Source of the DNA: JAYFRE01 sp034926235
GTDB lineage: Bacteria > Pseudomonadota > Alphaproteobacteria > Rhodospirillales > Magnetospirillaceae
Assembly: GCA_034926235.1 (NCBI GenBank)
Contig: JAYFRE010000050.1
Span: forward strand, 1 to 5,045
Length of the DNA stretch: 5,045 nt
Direction: 5' to 3'
The notes under the pieces are model-generated. The model saw only the letters and a program-made list of their open reading frames with translations, did not search any database and was not told the DNA's origin. The stretch's first letter is position 1, and the number at the start of each line of letters is the position of its first letter. Shown piece after piece: positions 1 to 5,045 of this stretch. Made by a program: the position numbers and the translations under genes.

Positions 1-460
1 TCGAATCAGGCTGCGAAACCAAGCCGTTAGACGAACGGCTTCCCTTCTTGATCTGGTCGACATACTCCATGCCCTTGACCACCTGGCCCCAGATCGAATA
101 CTGCCCGTCCAGGCTGCGCGCCGGCTCGAACATGATGAAGAACTGGGAATCGGCGCTGTTCGGGTCCTGGGCCCGCGCCATCGAGCAGGTGCCGCGCACA
201 TGCCGGGCCTTTGAGAATTCGGCTTTCAGCTTCTTGCCCGATCCGCCCATGCCAGTGCCGGTCGGATCGCCGCCCTGAGCCATGAACCCATCGATGACGC
301 GATGGAAAACAATGCCGTCATAGAATCCCTGACGCGCCAATTCCTTGATTCGCGCCACATGGTTGGGGGCAAGATCGGGCAAAAGTTCGATCACCACCCG
401 GCCATCCTTGAGGTCGAGATACAGCGTGTTTTCCAAATCCGGGGTCTGGGCCGTGGTCAT
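1..460 (-). CDS. ppiB: Cyclophilin-type peptidyl-prolyl cis-trans isomerase, cytosolic (3' end outside window)
   Basis: This gene encodes a cyclophilin, which catalyses cis-trans isomerisation of peptide bonds before proline and helps protein folding. It starts at ATG 460-458, preceded by GGAG (468-471) at a 7-base spacing, and 153 codons are visible before the left edge; the stop is missing. The core reads FHRVIDGFMAQGGDP (residues 52-66) and SQFFIM (105-110). By alignment with human cyclophilin A, the catalytic Arg55 is R54, and Phe60, Met61, Gln63 and Phe113 are F59, M60, Q62 and F108. The positions of Trp121 and His126 appear to be S116 and Y121, so strong cyclosporin binding is not expected (inference). 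There is no signal peptide, so a cytosolic PpiB-like role is likely; ppiA/ppiB naming varies in this class. The gene follows coaD by 28 bases and is probably the last visible cistron of the gyrA-coaD transcript. Family assignment is firm; the exact symbol is less so. Confidence 0.95.
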   Translation of the reverse strand, partial: MTTAQTPDLENTLYLDLKDGRVVIELLPDLAPNHVARIKELARQGFYDGIVFHRVIDGFMAQGGDPTGTGMGGSGKKLKAEFSKARHVRGTCSMARAQDPNSADSQFFIMFEPARSLDGQYSIWGQVVKGMEYVDQIKKGSRSSNGLVSQPDS

Positions 461-488
461 GAGGAGGCTCCAAAAGGGGGTTTAGGGA

Positions 489-1013
489 TCAATCGACTGG
501 GTCGGAAACGCGCATTTCGGCCCAGCGTTCGGTCAATTTCTGGCGCACGCGCGGGCTGACGAAGGACGAGATGTCGCCGCCCAGCCAGCCGATCTCCTTG
601 ACGAAACGCGAAGAGATGAATTGGCAGCGTTCCGAGGCCATCAGGAACAGCGTTTCGACCGAAGGATCGATGCGCGCATTCATGCCGCCCATTTGGAATT
701 CATATTCGAAATCCGACACCGCGCGCAGCCCGCGGACGATCAGGCTCGCTCCGCAATCCTTGGCGAAATGCATCAGCAGCGAATCGAAGGAACGCACCTC
801 GATCTCGATGCCATGATCATTGTGCATCATGGCAATGTCCTCCTGGACCATGGCCACGCGCTCGTCGAGGGAAAAAAGCGGATTCTTGCCGATATTCCTC
901 GCCACCGCGACGATCAGCTTGTCCACCACCGCGCTGGCGCGGTGGATGATGTCCTGATGCCCATAGGTGATGGGATCGAACGTTCCCGGATAAATCCCGA
1001 TACGCTGCGCCAT
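489..1013 (-). CDS. coaD: Phosphopantetheine adenylyltransferase
   Basis: CoaD transfers AMP from ATP to 4'-phosphopantetheine to give dephospho-CoA, the penultimate step of coenzyme A synthesis, in the cytosol. The 174-residue protein opens with IGIYPGTFDPITYGH: the nucleotidyltransferase (T/H)xGH signature is T16-Y17-G18-H19. K43, R94 and R97 (in LIVRGLRAVSDFEYEFQ, 91-107) match conserved substrate-binding positions, and the C-terminal ISSRFVKE (133-140) corresponds to the ISSSxVKE motif of the E. coli enzyme. E. coli CoaD has 159 residues, so the length is normal. The frame is open for a further 37 codons upstream, but those lie inside gyrA and look nothing like CoaD; ATG 1013 has an ideal ribosome site and puts the family N-terminus in the right place. 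The start is one base after the gyrA stop, so the two genes are probably translationally coupled. Confidence 0.97.
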   Translation of the reverse strand: MAQRIGIYPGTFDPITYGHQDIIHRASAVVDKLIVAVARNIGKNPLFSLDERVAMVQEDIAMMHNDHGIEIEVRSFDSLLMHFAKDCGASLIVRGLRAVSDFEYEFQMGGMNARIDPSVETLFLMASERCQFISSRFVKEIGWLGGDISSFVSPRVRQKLTERWAEMRVSDPVD

Positions 1014-1024
1014 CTCAGTCCTCC
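1014..1024 (-). promoter_or_regulatory. coaD ribosome binding site inside the gyrA 3' end
   Basis: On the minus strand the junction reads GGAGGACTGAGATG. GGAGG (1020-1024) is a near-perfect Shine-Dalgarno site six bases before the coaD ATG at 1013, and the gyrA stop TGA (1015-1017) lies between them. This decides the coaD start in favour of 1013 over the longer open frame, and implies that ribosomes finishing gyrA can pass directly to coaD. Confidence 0.85.
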
Positions 1025-3693
1025 GCTTCAGCGGCCCCGTCCACTTCGCCGTCTTCGCCGGAATCGTCTCCGTCGCCATTGGCGCCGACATCCTCGATCC
1101 GGGCGACCGACACCACGCATTCATTCTCGGCCGTGCGCAAAAGCATCACGCCCTGGGTCCGGCGTCCGGCGATCCTCACCCCGTCCACCGGAATGCGAAT
1201 CAGCTTGCCGCCATCGGTCACCATCATGACTTCGTCGGTGTAGCCGACCGGGAAAGACGCGACCACCGGGCCGGTCTTTTCGGTCAGATCGATATTGGCG
1301 ATGCCCTGCCCGCCCCGGTTGGTGATGCGGTATTCATAGGCCGAGGTACGCTTGCCGAAACCGTTCTCGCTGACGGTGAGGATATATTGCTCCTCCGCCG
1401 CCATGCGTTCGTTATCCTCGGCCGGCAGTTCACCCTTGAGATAGGCGTCGCGCGCCTCCATGGCGAAATCGACATGGCGCAGGATCGACATGCCGATGAC
1501 TTCGTCCCCGCCTTCCAGCCGAATGCCGCGAACGCCGGTCGAATCGCGGCCCTTGAAGACGCGAACCGAATCGTCGGCGATCTGGAAACGGATGCATTTG
1601 CCATGACGGGTCGCCAACAGCACGTCCTCGCCCGGCGCGGCGGTGCGCACCGCGATCAAGCGGTCGTCGTCGGCCAGCTTCATCGCGATCTTGCCGTTGG
1701 CGCGGATATCGACGAAGTCCGAGAGAAGGTTGCGCCGCACATTGCCCGACGCGGTGGCGAACATGACATGCAGATCGCCCCAGCTCGTCTCGTCTTCAGG
1801 CAGCGGCATCACCGTCGAGATGGTTTCCTGCGCGCTCAAAGGCAGCAGATTGACCATCGCCTTGCCGCGCGCCTGCGGATTGCCCAGAGGCAGGCGGTAA
1901 ACCTTCATCTTGTAGGCGATGCCCGAGGACGAGAAGAAGATGATCGGCGTGTGCGTATTGGCGACAAAGACTTCGGTGACGAAATCCTCGTCGCGCATGC
2001 TCATGCCCGAACGGCCCTTGCCGCCGCGCCGCTGGGTCCGGTATTCGGACAAGGGCACCCGCTTGATGTAGCCGGTGTTGGTCACCGTCACCACCATGTC
2101 CTCGCGGGCGATCAGATCCTCGATATCGGCCTCGAACTCGTTATCCTCGATATCCGTGCGCCGAGGGGTGGCGAACTGCTCCCTCATCGACACCAATTCG
2201 CCGCGCAGCAGCGACAAGCGGTGTTCGCGCGAAGACAGGATATGCAGATATTCCTCGATTTCCTCGCCGATGCCGATCAGTTCCTCGTGGATCTTGTCGC
2301 GCTCCAGCCCGGTCAGGCGGTGCAGACGCAAATCCAGAATAGCCTTGGCCTGGGTTTCGGACAGGCGGTAATGCCCTTCGACCACGCCATGACCCGGTTC
2401 GTCGATCAGACGGATCAGATGCTCGACATCGTTGGCCGGCCAATCCCTGGCCATCAACTGCTCGCGCGCTGAGGTCGGATCGGGCGCCCGGCGGATCAGC
2501 GCGATCACCGGATCGAGATTGGCGACCGCAATGGCGAGACCGACCAACACATGCGCCCGGTCACGGCATTTGTTCAGCTCGAAGATCGTGCGCCGGGTAA
2601 TCACTTCCTCGCGGAAGGCGACGAAGGCGGCGATGATGTCCTTCAAGGCCATCAGTTCGGGCCGCCCGGCCCGCAAGGCCAGCATGTTGACGCCAAAACT
2701 GCTTTGAAGCGGCGTGTAGCGGTAAAGCTGGTTCAGCACCACATCCGGCACGGCGTCGCGCTTGACCTCGATCACGACGCGCACGCCGTCCCGGTCGGAT
2801 TCGTCGCGCAGATCGGAAATGCCCTCGATCCGCTTGTCGCGCACCAGATCGGCCATCTGCTCGATCATACGCGCCTTGTTGACCTGATAGGGCATCTCGG
2901 TCACGACGATGGCCGTGCGGTCCTTGCCGAAGGTCTCGAAATGGCAGCGTCCACGCAGGATCACCGAACCGCGCCCGGTGGCAAAGGCGGACCGCACCCC
3001 GGCCCGGCCCAGAATGATGCCGCCGGTGGGGAAATCGGGCGCCGGCACCAGCGCCATCAATTCTTCCAGCGTGATGTCGTTATTGTCGATATAGGCGCAG
3101 CAGGCGTCGATCACCTCGCCCAGATTGTGGGGCGGGATATTGGTCGCCATGCCCACCGCGATGCCGCCGGTGCCATTGACGAGCAAGTTCGGGAATCGCG
3201 CCGGCAGAACCGACGGTTCGCGGGTGGTGTCGTCATAGTTCGAGACGAAATCAACCGTGTCCTTGTCGATATCGTCCAACAGGCTGGTGGCGGCGCGGGT
3301 CAGGCGCGCTTCGGTATAGCGCATCGCCGCAGCCGGATCGCCATCCATCGAGCCGAAATTGCCCTGGCCGTCGACCAGGGTAAGACGCATCGAGAAAGGC
3401 TGCGCCATGCGCACCATGGCGTCATAGATCGCGCTATCGCCATGGGGGTGATATTTACCCATGACATCGCCGACGATGCGCGCCGATTTGCGGAACGGCT
3501 TGTTGAAGTCATAGCCGCTTTCCCGCATCGAATAGAGGATGCGCCGATGCACCGGTTTCAAACCGTCGCGCACGTCGGGGAGCGCTCGGGAGACGATCAC
3601 GCTCATGGCGTAATCGAGATAGGAGCGTTGCATCTCCTCCTCGATCGTCACCGGCGTGATATCGAAAGGCGTCGATGTGGGGGGTGTTGTCAC
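1015..3693 (-). CDS. gyrA: DNA gyrase subunit A
   Basis: GyrA is the DNA-breaking and DNA-wrapping subunit of gyrase (A2B2), which introduces negative supercoils using ATP hydrolysed by GyrB. The 892-residue protein begins with the conserved block around EEEMQRSYLDYAMSVIVSRA (18-37). The catalytic pair is R125-Y126 in AAAMRYTEARL (E. coli Arg121/Tyr122). The quinolone-determining region carries S87 and D91 (E. coli Ser83 and Asp87), the susceptible type. The GyrA box QRRGGKG (554-560) marks it as gyrase rather than topoisomerase IV ParC. The C-terminal beta-pinwheel spans roughly 530-865 and ends in an acidic tail (867-892). Compared with E. coli there is a charged insertion of roughly 28 residues near 740-768. 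The start is GTG 3693: an in-frame TAG lies four codons upstream (3703-3705), and AGAAGG (3699-3704) sits five bases before it. E. coli GyrA is 875 residues, so this is full length. Neighbours are ssb upstream and coaD, coupled, downstream. Confidence 0.98.
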   Translation of the reverse strand: MTTPPTSTPFDITPVTIEEEMQRSYLDYAMSVIVSRALPDVRDGLKPVHRRILYSMRESGYDFNKPFRKSARIVGDVMGKYHPHGDSAIYDAMVRMAQPFSMRLTLVDGQGNFGSMDGDPAAAMRYTEARLTRAATSLLDDIDKDTVDFVSNYDDTTREPSVLPARFPNLLVNGTGGIAVGMATNIPPHNLGEVIDACCAYIDNNDITLEELMALVPAPDFPTGGIILGRAGVRSAFATGRGSVILRGRCHFETFGKDRTAIVVTEMPYQVNKARMIEQMADLVRDKRIEGISDLRDESDRDGVRVVIEVKRDAVPDVVLNQLYRYTPLQSSFGVNMLALRAGRPELMALKDIIAAFVAFREEVITRRTIFELNKCRDRAHVLVGLAIAVANLDPVIALIRRAPDPTSAREQLMARDWPANDVEHLIRLIDEPGHGVVEGHYRLSETQAKAILDLRLHRLTGLERDKIHEELIGIGEEIEEYLHILSSREHRLSLLRGELVSMREQFATPRRTDIEDNEFEADIEDLIAREDMVVTVTNTGYIKRVPLSEYRTQRRGGKGRSGMSMRDEDFVTEVFVANTHTPIIFFSSSGIAYKMKVYRLPLGNPQARGKAMVNLLPLSAQETISTVMPLPEDETSWGDLHVMFATASGNVRRNLLSDFVDIRANGKIAMKLADDDRLIAVRTAAPGEDVLLATRHGKCIRFQIADDSVRVFKGRDSTGVRGIRLEGGDEVIGMSILRHVDFAMEARDAYLKGELPAEDNERMAAEEQYILTVSENGFGKRTSAYEYRITNRGGQGIANIDLTEKTGPVVASFPVGYTDEVMMVTDGGKLIRIPVDGVRIAGRRTQGVMLLRTAENECVVSVARIEDVGANGDGDDSGEDGEVDGAAEAED

Positions 3694-3705
3694 TCTGGCC
3701 TTCTA
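3691..3705 (-). promoter_or_regulatory. gyrA ribosome site, GTG start and upstream in-frame stop
   Basis: The minus strand reads TAGAAGGCCAGAGTG. TAG (3703-3705) is in frame with gyrA and closes the reading frame just upstream. AGAAGG (3699-3704) is the ribosome binding site, five bases before GTG (3691-3693). The next in-frame starts (GTG at codon 15, ATG at codon 21) would remove the usual N-terminal lead, so GTG 3693 is preferred. Confidence 0.75.
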
Positions 3706-3804
3706 GTCGGTAATGGGAAATACAGCCGATGGCCGACCCCGGTACCCGGACCGGACATAGGACGGGCGTCGGGGCGGCACGCTAGCAGATATAGCCGTTC
3801 GGGC
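3694..3804. other. ssb-gyrA intergenic spacer
   Basis: This 111-base GC-rich spacer contains no gene. It holds short dyads: CCGGT/ACCGG with a six-base loop (3739-3754) and GACG-GG-CGTC (3761-3770). Neither is followed by a T run on the minus strand, so I see no intrinsic terminator, and ssb transcripts could read through into gyrA. I found no convincing -35/-10 pair for gyrA. Confidence 0.6.
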
Positions 3805-3813
3805 CTAGAACGG
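3795..3813 (-). repeat. Inverted repeat around the ssb stop codon
   Basis: CCGTTC and GAACGG form a perfect six-base-pair stem with a seven-base loop that contains the ssb stop codon TAG (3805-3807). The stem is short and no T tract follows, so it is not a convincing rho-independent terminator. It could be a weak 3' stabilising or pausing hairpin, or chance. Confidence 0.35.
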
Positions 3814-4302
3814 AATCTCGTCGTCGAGATCAGACGGCGCGTCCCAGCCGCCGCCAGCGCCTTGCGCCGGGCTGCTTTGGGCCGGACGGGTCCCGCCGGC
3901 GCGCGGCGCGTCATAGCCGCCGCCATCCATCGGAGCCGAACCCGAATCGCCCCGGCCGTCGAGCAGCGTCAATTCGCCCTTGAAACGGCTGATGACCACC
4001 TCGGTGGTGTATTTTTCAGCCCCCGACTGGTCGGTCCATTTGCGGGTCTGCAAAGCACCTTCGACATAAATCTTGGAGCCCTTGCGCAGATAGCGTTCGG
4101 CCACGTCGGCGACGCGATCATTGAAGATGACGACGCGGTGCCATTCGGTCTTTTCCCGGCGTTCGCCGGAATTGCGATCCTTCCAGCTTTCCGAAGTCGC
4201 CAAATTCAAGGTGACGATCTTGCTGCCGTCCTGAGCGTGCCGGATTTCCGGATCGCGGCCAAGATTGCCGACCAAAATGACCTTGTTGACGCTTCCCGCC
4301 AT
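3805..4302 (-). CDS. ssb: Single-stranded DNA-binding protein
   Basis: SSB coats single-stranded DNA during replication, recombination and repair and recruits partner enzymes through its C-terminal tip. The 165-residue protein has an N-terminal OB-fold (about 1-112) beginning MAGSVNKVILVGNLGRDPE. W40, W54 and W89 and F60 match the DNA-stacking Trp40, Trp54, Trp88 and Phe60 of E. coli SSB. A Gly/Pro/Ala-rich flexible linker (about 115-155) leads to the acidic tip DLDDEIPF, which ends in the expected Pro-Phe. The open frame extends 43 codons further upstream, but that part is not SSB-like; ATG 4302 follows GGGAG (4312-4316) at nine bases and gives the family N-terminus. ssb lies directly upstream of gyrA on the same strand, separated by 111 bases, and is divergent from the transporter gene to its right. 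No SOS box of the alphaproteobacterial GTTC-N7-GTTC type is visible upstream. Confidence 0.98.
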   Translation of the reverse strand: MAGSVNKVILVGNLGRDPEIRHAQDGSKIVTLNLATSESWKDRNSGERREKTEWHRVVIFNDRVADVAERYLRKGSKIYVEGALQTRKWTDQSGAEKYTTEVVISRFKGELTLLDGRGDSGSAPMDGGGYDAPRAGGTRPAQSSPAQGAGGGWDAPSDLDDEIPF

Positions 4303-4311
4303 TGTTTTTCG

Positions 4312-4316
4312 CTCCC
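4312..4316 (-). promoter_or_regulatory. ssb ribosome binding site
   Basis: GGGAG on the minus strand lies nine bases before the ATG at 4302. It supports that start over the longer in-frame opening upstream, where the translation does not resemble SSB. Confidence 0.7.
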
Positions 4317-4321
4317 GATAT

Positions 4322-4336
4322 CGATTGAGCGCAATA
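4322..4336 (-). repeat. 15-base quasi-palindrome, ssb-proximal copy
   Basis: On the minus strand this reads TATTGCGCTCAATCG. Its core ATTG-N4-CAAT is a dyad. It matches the copy at 4411-4425 in 14 of 15 bases but in the opposite orientation. It begins 19 bases upstream of the ssb ATG and overlaps the candidate ssb -10 box by two bases, a position typical of a repressor site (inference). Confidence 0.55.
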
Positions 4337-4363
4337 GATAGCGCCCCCCCGCCCGCGCGGCAA
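4335..4363 (-). promoter_or_regulatory. Candidate ssb promoter
   Basis: On the minus strand TTGCCG (4358-4363) and TATCTA (4335-4340) are separated by 17 bases. The -35 hexamer is a fair match to the housekeeping consensus and the -10 is weak, although GCTATCTA partly resembles alphaproteobacterial -10 boxes. The predicted transcript would start near 4328, giving a leader of about 25 bases that includes the ribosome site. Confidence 0.3.
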
Positions 4364-4410
4364 TGAATTCCTGATTCCGACCTGGATACAGCCGGTACAG
4401 ACGGAAGGAA

Positions 4411-4425
4411 TATTGCGCACAATCG
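4411..4425 (+). repeat. 15-base quasi-palindrome, transporter-proximal copy
   Basis: On the plus strand this reads TATTGCGCACAATCG, with the dyad core ATTG-N4-CAAT. It is the inverted partner of 4322-4336, differing at one central base; the dyad centres are 88 bases apart. It ends 51 bases before the start codon of the binding-protein gene and contains the candidate -35 hexamer of that gene. Confidence 0.55.
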
Positions 4426-4441
4426 TGGCATTTGGTAAAAA
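4413..4441 (+). promoter_or_regulatory. Candidate promoter of the binding-protein gene
   Basis: TTGCGC (4413-4418) and TAAAAA (4436-4441) are 17 bases apart and lie at the AT-rich patch, with a predicted start near 4448 and a short leader. Both hexamers are imperfect matches, so this is a tentative assignment. Confidence 0.2.
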
Positions 4442-4476
4442 TATTTCTTTTCCCTGTCCTAGGGTATGGAGAAATC

Positions 4477-5045
4477 ATGACCCGTTTCCACAAATATATG
4501 GGCGCGCTGGTTGGGGCCGCCGCCGCGCTGGGCCTGGCCCAAGCCGCCGCCGCCCAGCCTCAGCCGCTCAAAATCGGCGTGATCATGCCGCTCACCGGCG
4601 AGCTGGCGGATTACGGCGCAACCTCCTTGAACGGCATCAAGCTGGCGGCGGATGAAATCAACAAGGCCGGCGGCGTCCACGGCGCGCCGGTTACCCTGGC
4701 CATCGGCGACGACCAGACCAGCCCGCAGTCGGGCGTGAGCGCGGCTCAAAAACTGGTTTCGGTCGAAAAGGCCAGCATCCTGATCGGCCCAATGGGCAGC
4801 GGCGTCTTCATTCCCGTGGCCAAGACCGTAGCCCTGCCCGCCGGCATCCCGATCATCACCGGTTCCGCCACCTCGCCCGTGATCAGCACGCTCGACCAGG
4901 GCAAGGGGCTCGTCTTCCGCAGCGTTCCCTCGGACGCCTTTCAGGGCGTCGCTCTGGCCGATGTCGCCCAGAACAAGGGGTACAAATCGGTCGGCGTCAT
5001 CTACATCAACAATGATTACGGCAAAGGCTTGGCCGAGAATTTCGA
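4477..5045 (+). CDS. Secreted ABC-transporter substrate-binding protein, branched-chain amino acid (LivJ) type, 3' end outside window
   Basis: The product is a periplasmic binding protein of the Leu/Ile/Val-type family (Peripla_BP_6 fold), which captures a small ligand and delivers it to an inner-membrane ABC importer. 189 codons are visible and the reading frame is open at the right edge; family members usually have about 370-420 residues. ATG 4477 follows GGAG (4468-4471) at five bases. Residues 1-26 form a Sec signal peptide: basic start (R3, H5, K6), hydrophobic Ala/Leu/Gly core, and a probable cleavage after AAA before QPQP. The mature part starts LKIGVIMPLTGELADYG and continues with NGIKLAADEINKAGGV, hallmarks of the family. 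IGPMGSG (103-109) and ITGSATSP (127-134) correspond to the ligand-contact loops of LivJ. There is no lipobox cysteine. The ligand cannot be read from sequence: amino acids, amides, urea and aromatic compounds all occur in this family. The transporter membrane and ATPase genes may follow outside the window. Confidence 0.92.
   Translation, partial: MTRFHKYMGALVGAAAALGLAQAAAAQPQPLKIGVIMPLTGELADYGATSLNGIKLAADEINKAGGVHGAPVTLAIGDDQTSPQSGVSAAQKLVSVEKASILIGPMGSGVFIPVAKTVALPAGIPIITGSATSPVISTLDQGKGLVFRSVPSDAFQGVALADVAQNKGYKSVGVIYINNDYGKGLAENF

Larger units (their letters stand above)
4303..4476. other. Divergent intergenic regulatory spacer between ssb and the binding-protein gene
   Basis: This 174-base spacer must hold the control regions of two divergent genes. 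Its left half is very GC-rich, including a run of seven C (4344-4350). Its right half contains an AT-rich patch (about 4429-4452). It carries two inverted copies of a 15-base quasi-palindrome and candidate promoters for both directions, listed separately. No small ORF or RNA gene is supported here. Confidence 0.75.

Noticed and set aside
1014..1124. N-terminal extension of CoaD by 37 residues
   Set aside because: The segment is the out-of-frame reading of the gyrA 3' end, lacks CoaD similarity, and the strong ribosome site places the start at 1013.
621..1229. A 202-codon plus-strand open frame opposite coaD and the gyrA 3' end
   Set aside because: Its translation is Arg/Pro/His-rich, without a domain, and it overlaps two well-supported genes on the other strand.
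1387..2472. A 361-codon plus-strand open frame opposite gyrA
   Set aside because: It has the same shadow composition (Gln, His, Arg, Ala rich), no plausible family signature, and gyrA on the other strand is complete and conserved throughout.
3739..3770. GC-rich dyads between ssb and gyrA as an intrinsic terminator
   Set aside because: Stems are only four to five base pairs and no T run follows on the transcribed strand.
2551..4341. A 596-codon open frame on the plus strand running antisense to gyrA and ssb
   Set aside because: It is very His/Arg/Ala/Asp-rich with no recognisable domain, lies opposite two certain genes and crosses their spacer. Long antisense frames are expected in GC-rich DNA where third positions are almost always G or C.
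3720..4394. Nine-base match CGGCTGTAT (minus strand) upstream of both gyrA and ssb (3720-3728, 4386-4394)
   Set aside because: A nine-base match between two spacers of this size is not rare, the flanks differ, and neither copy fits a promoter or known operator.
4371..4400. Possible LexA (SOS) box upstream of ssb
   Set aside because: CTG and CAG triplets occur, but none at the required ten-base spacing, and no GTTC-N7-GTTC is present.
4303..4431. N-terminal extension of SSB by 43 residues
   Set aside because: It would translate the divergent promoter region, including the C7 run, and is not SSB-like; ATG 4302 has a ribosome site and the canonical N-terminus.
4426..4441. Possible sigma-54 promoter beginning TGGCA ahead of the transporter gene
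   Set aside because: The required GC of the -12 element is absent at the ten-base spacing; AA is found there instead.

Overview
The window looks like chromosomal core DNA from a GC-rich alphaproteobacterium. The evidence is strong G/C preference at codon third positions, an alphaproteobacterial-style GyrA with a charged insertion in its C-terminal domain, and the order ssb, gyrA, coaD, cyclophilin, which I recall as common in that class. A Rhodospirillales-like host is a plausible guess that the sequence alone cannot settle.

From right to left on the minus strand lie four housekeeping genes. ssb (3805-4302) encodes single-stranded DNA-binding protein. gyrA (1015-3693, GTG start) encodes the DNA gyrase A subunit. 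coaD (489-1013) encodes phosphopantetheine adenylyltransferase. A cyclophilin-type peptidyl-prolyl isomerase (1-460) runs off the left edge. gyrA and coaD are almost fused (stop and start one base apart, coaD ribosome site inside gyrA), and coaD and the cyclophilin gene are 28 bases apart, so these three are very probably one transcript. ssb is 111 bases upstream of gyrA and may share that transcript or use its own promoter. ssb and gyrA both serve DNA replication and topology; coaD (coenzyme A synthesis) and the isomerase (protein folding) are unrelated housekeeping functions carried along.

At the right edge, in the opposite direction, starts a secreted substrate-binding protein of the branched-chain amino acid ABC-transporter type (4477 to the window end). 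It and ssb are divergent across a 174-base spacer. That spacer holds the most unusual non-coding signal in the window: a 15-base quasi-palindromic element present twice in inverted orientation (4322-4336 and 4411-4425, 14 of 15 bases identical), each copy at a candidate promoter.

There is no mobile element, CRISPR array, RNA gene or defence system visible. Apart from the spacer element, this is an ordinary core region, and I do not see a new multi-gene system here.
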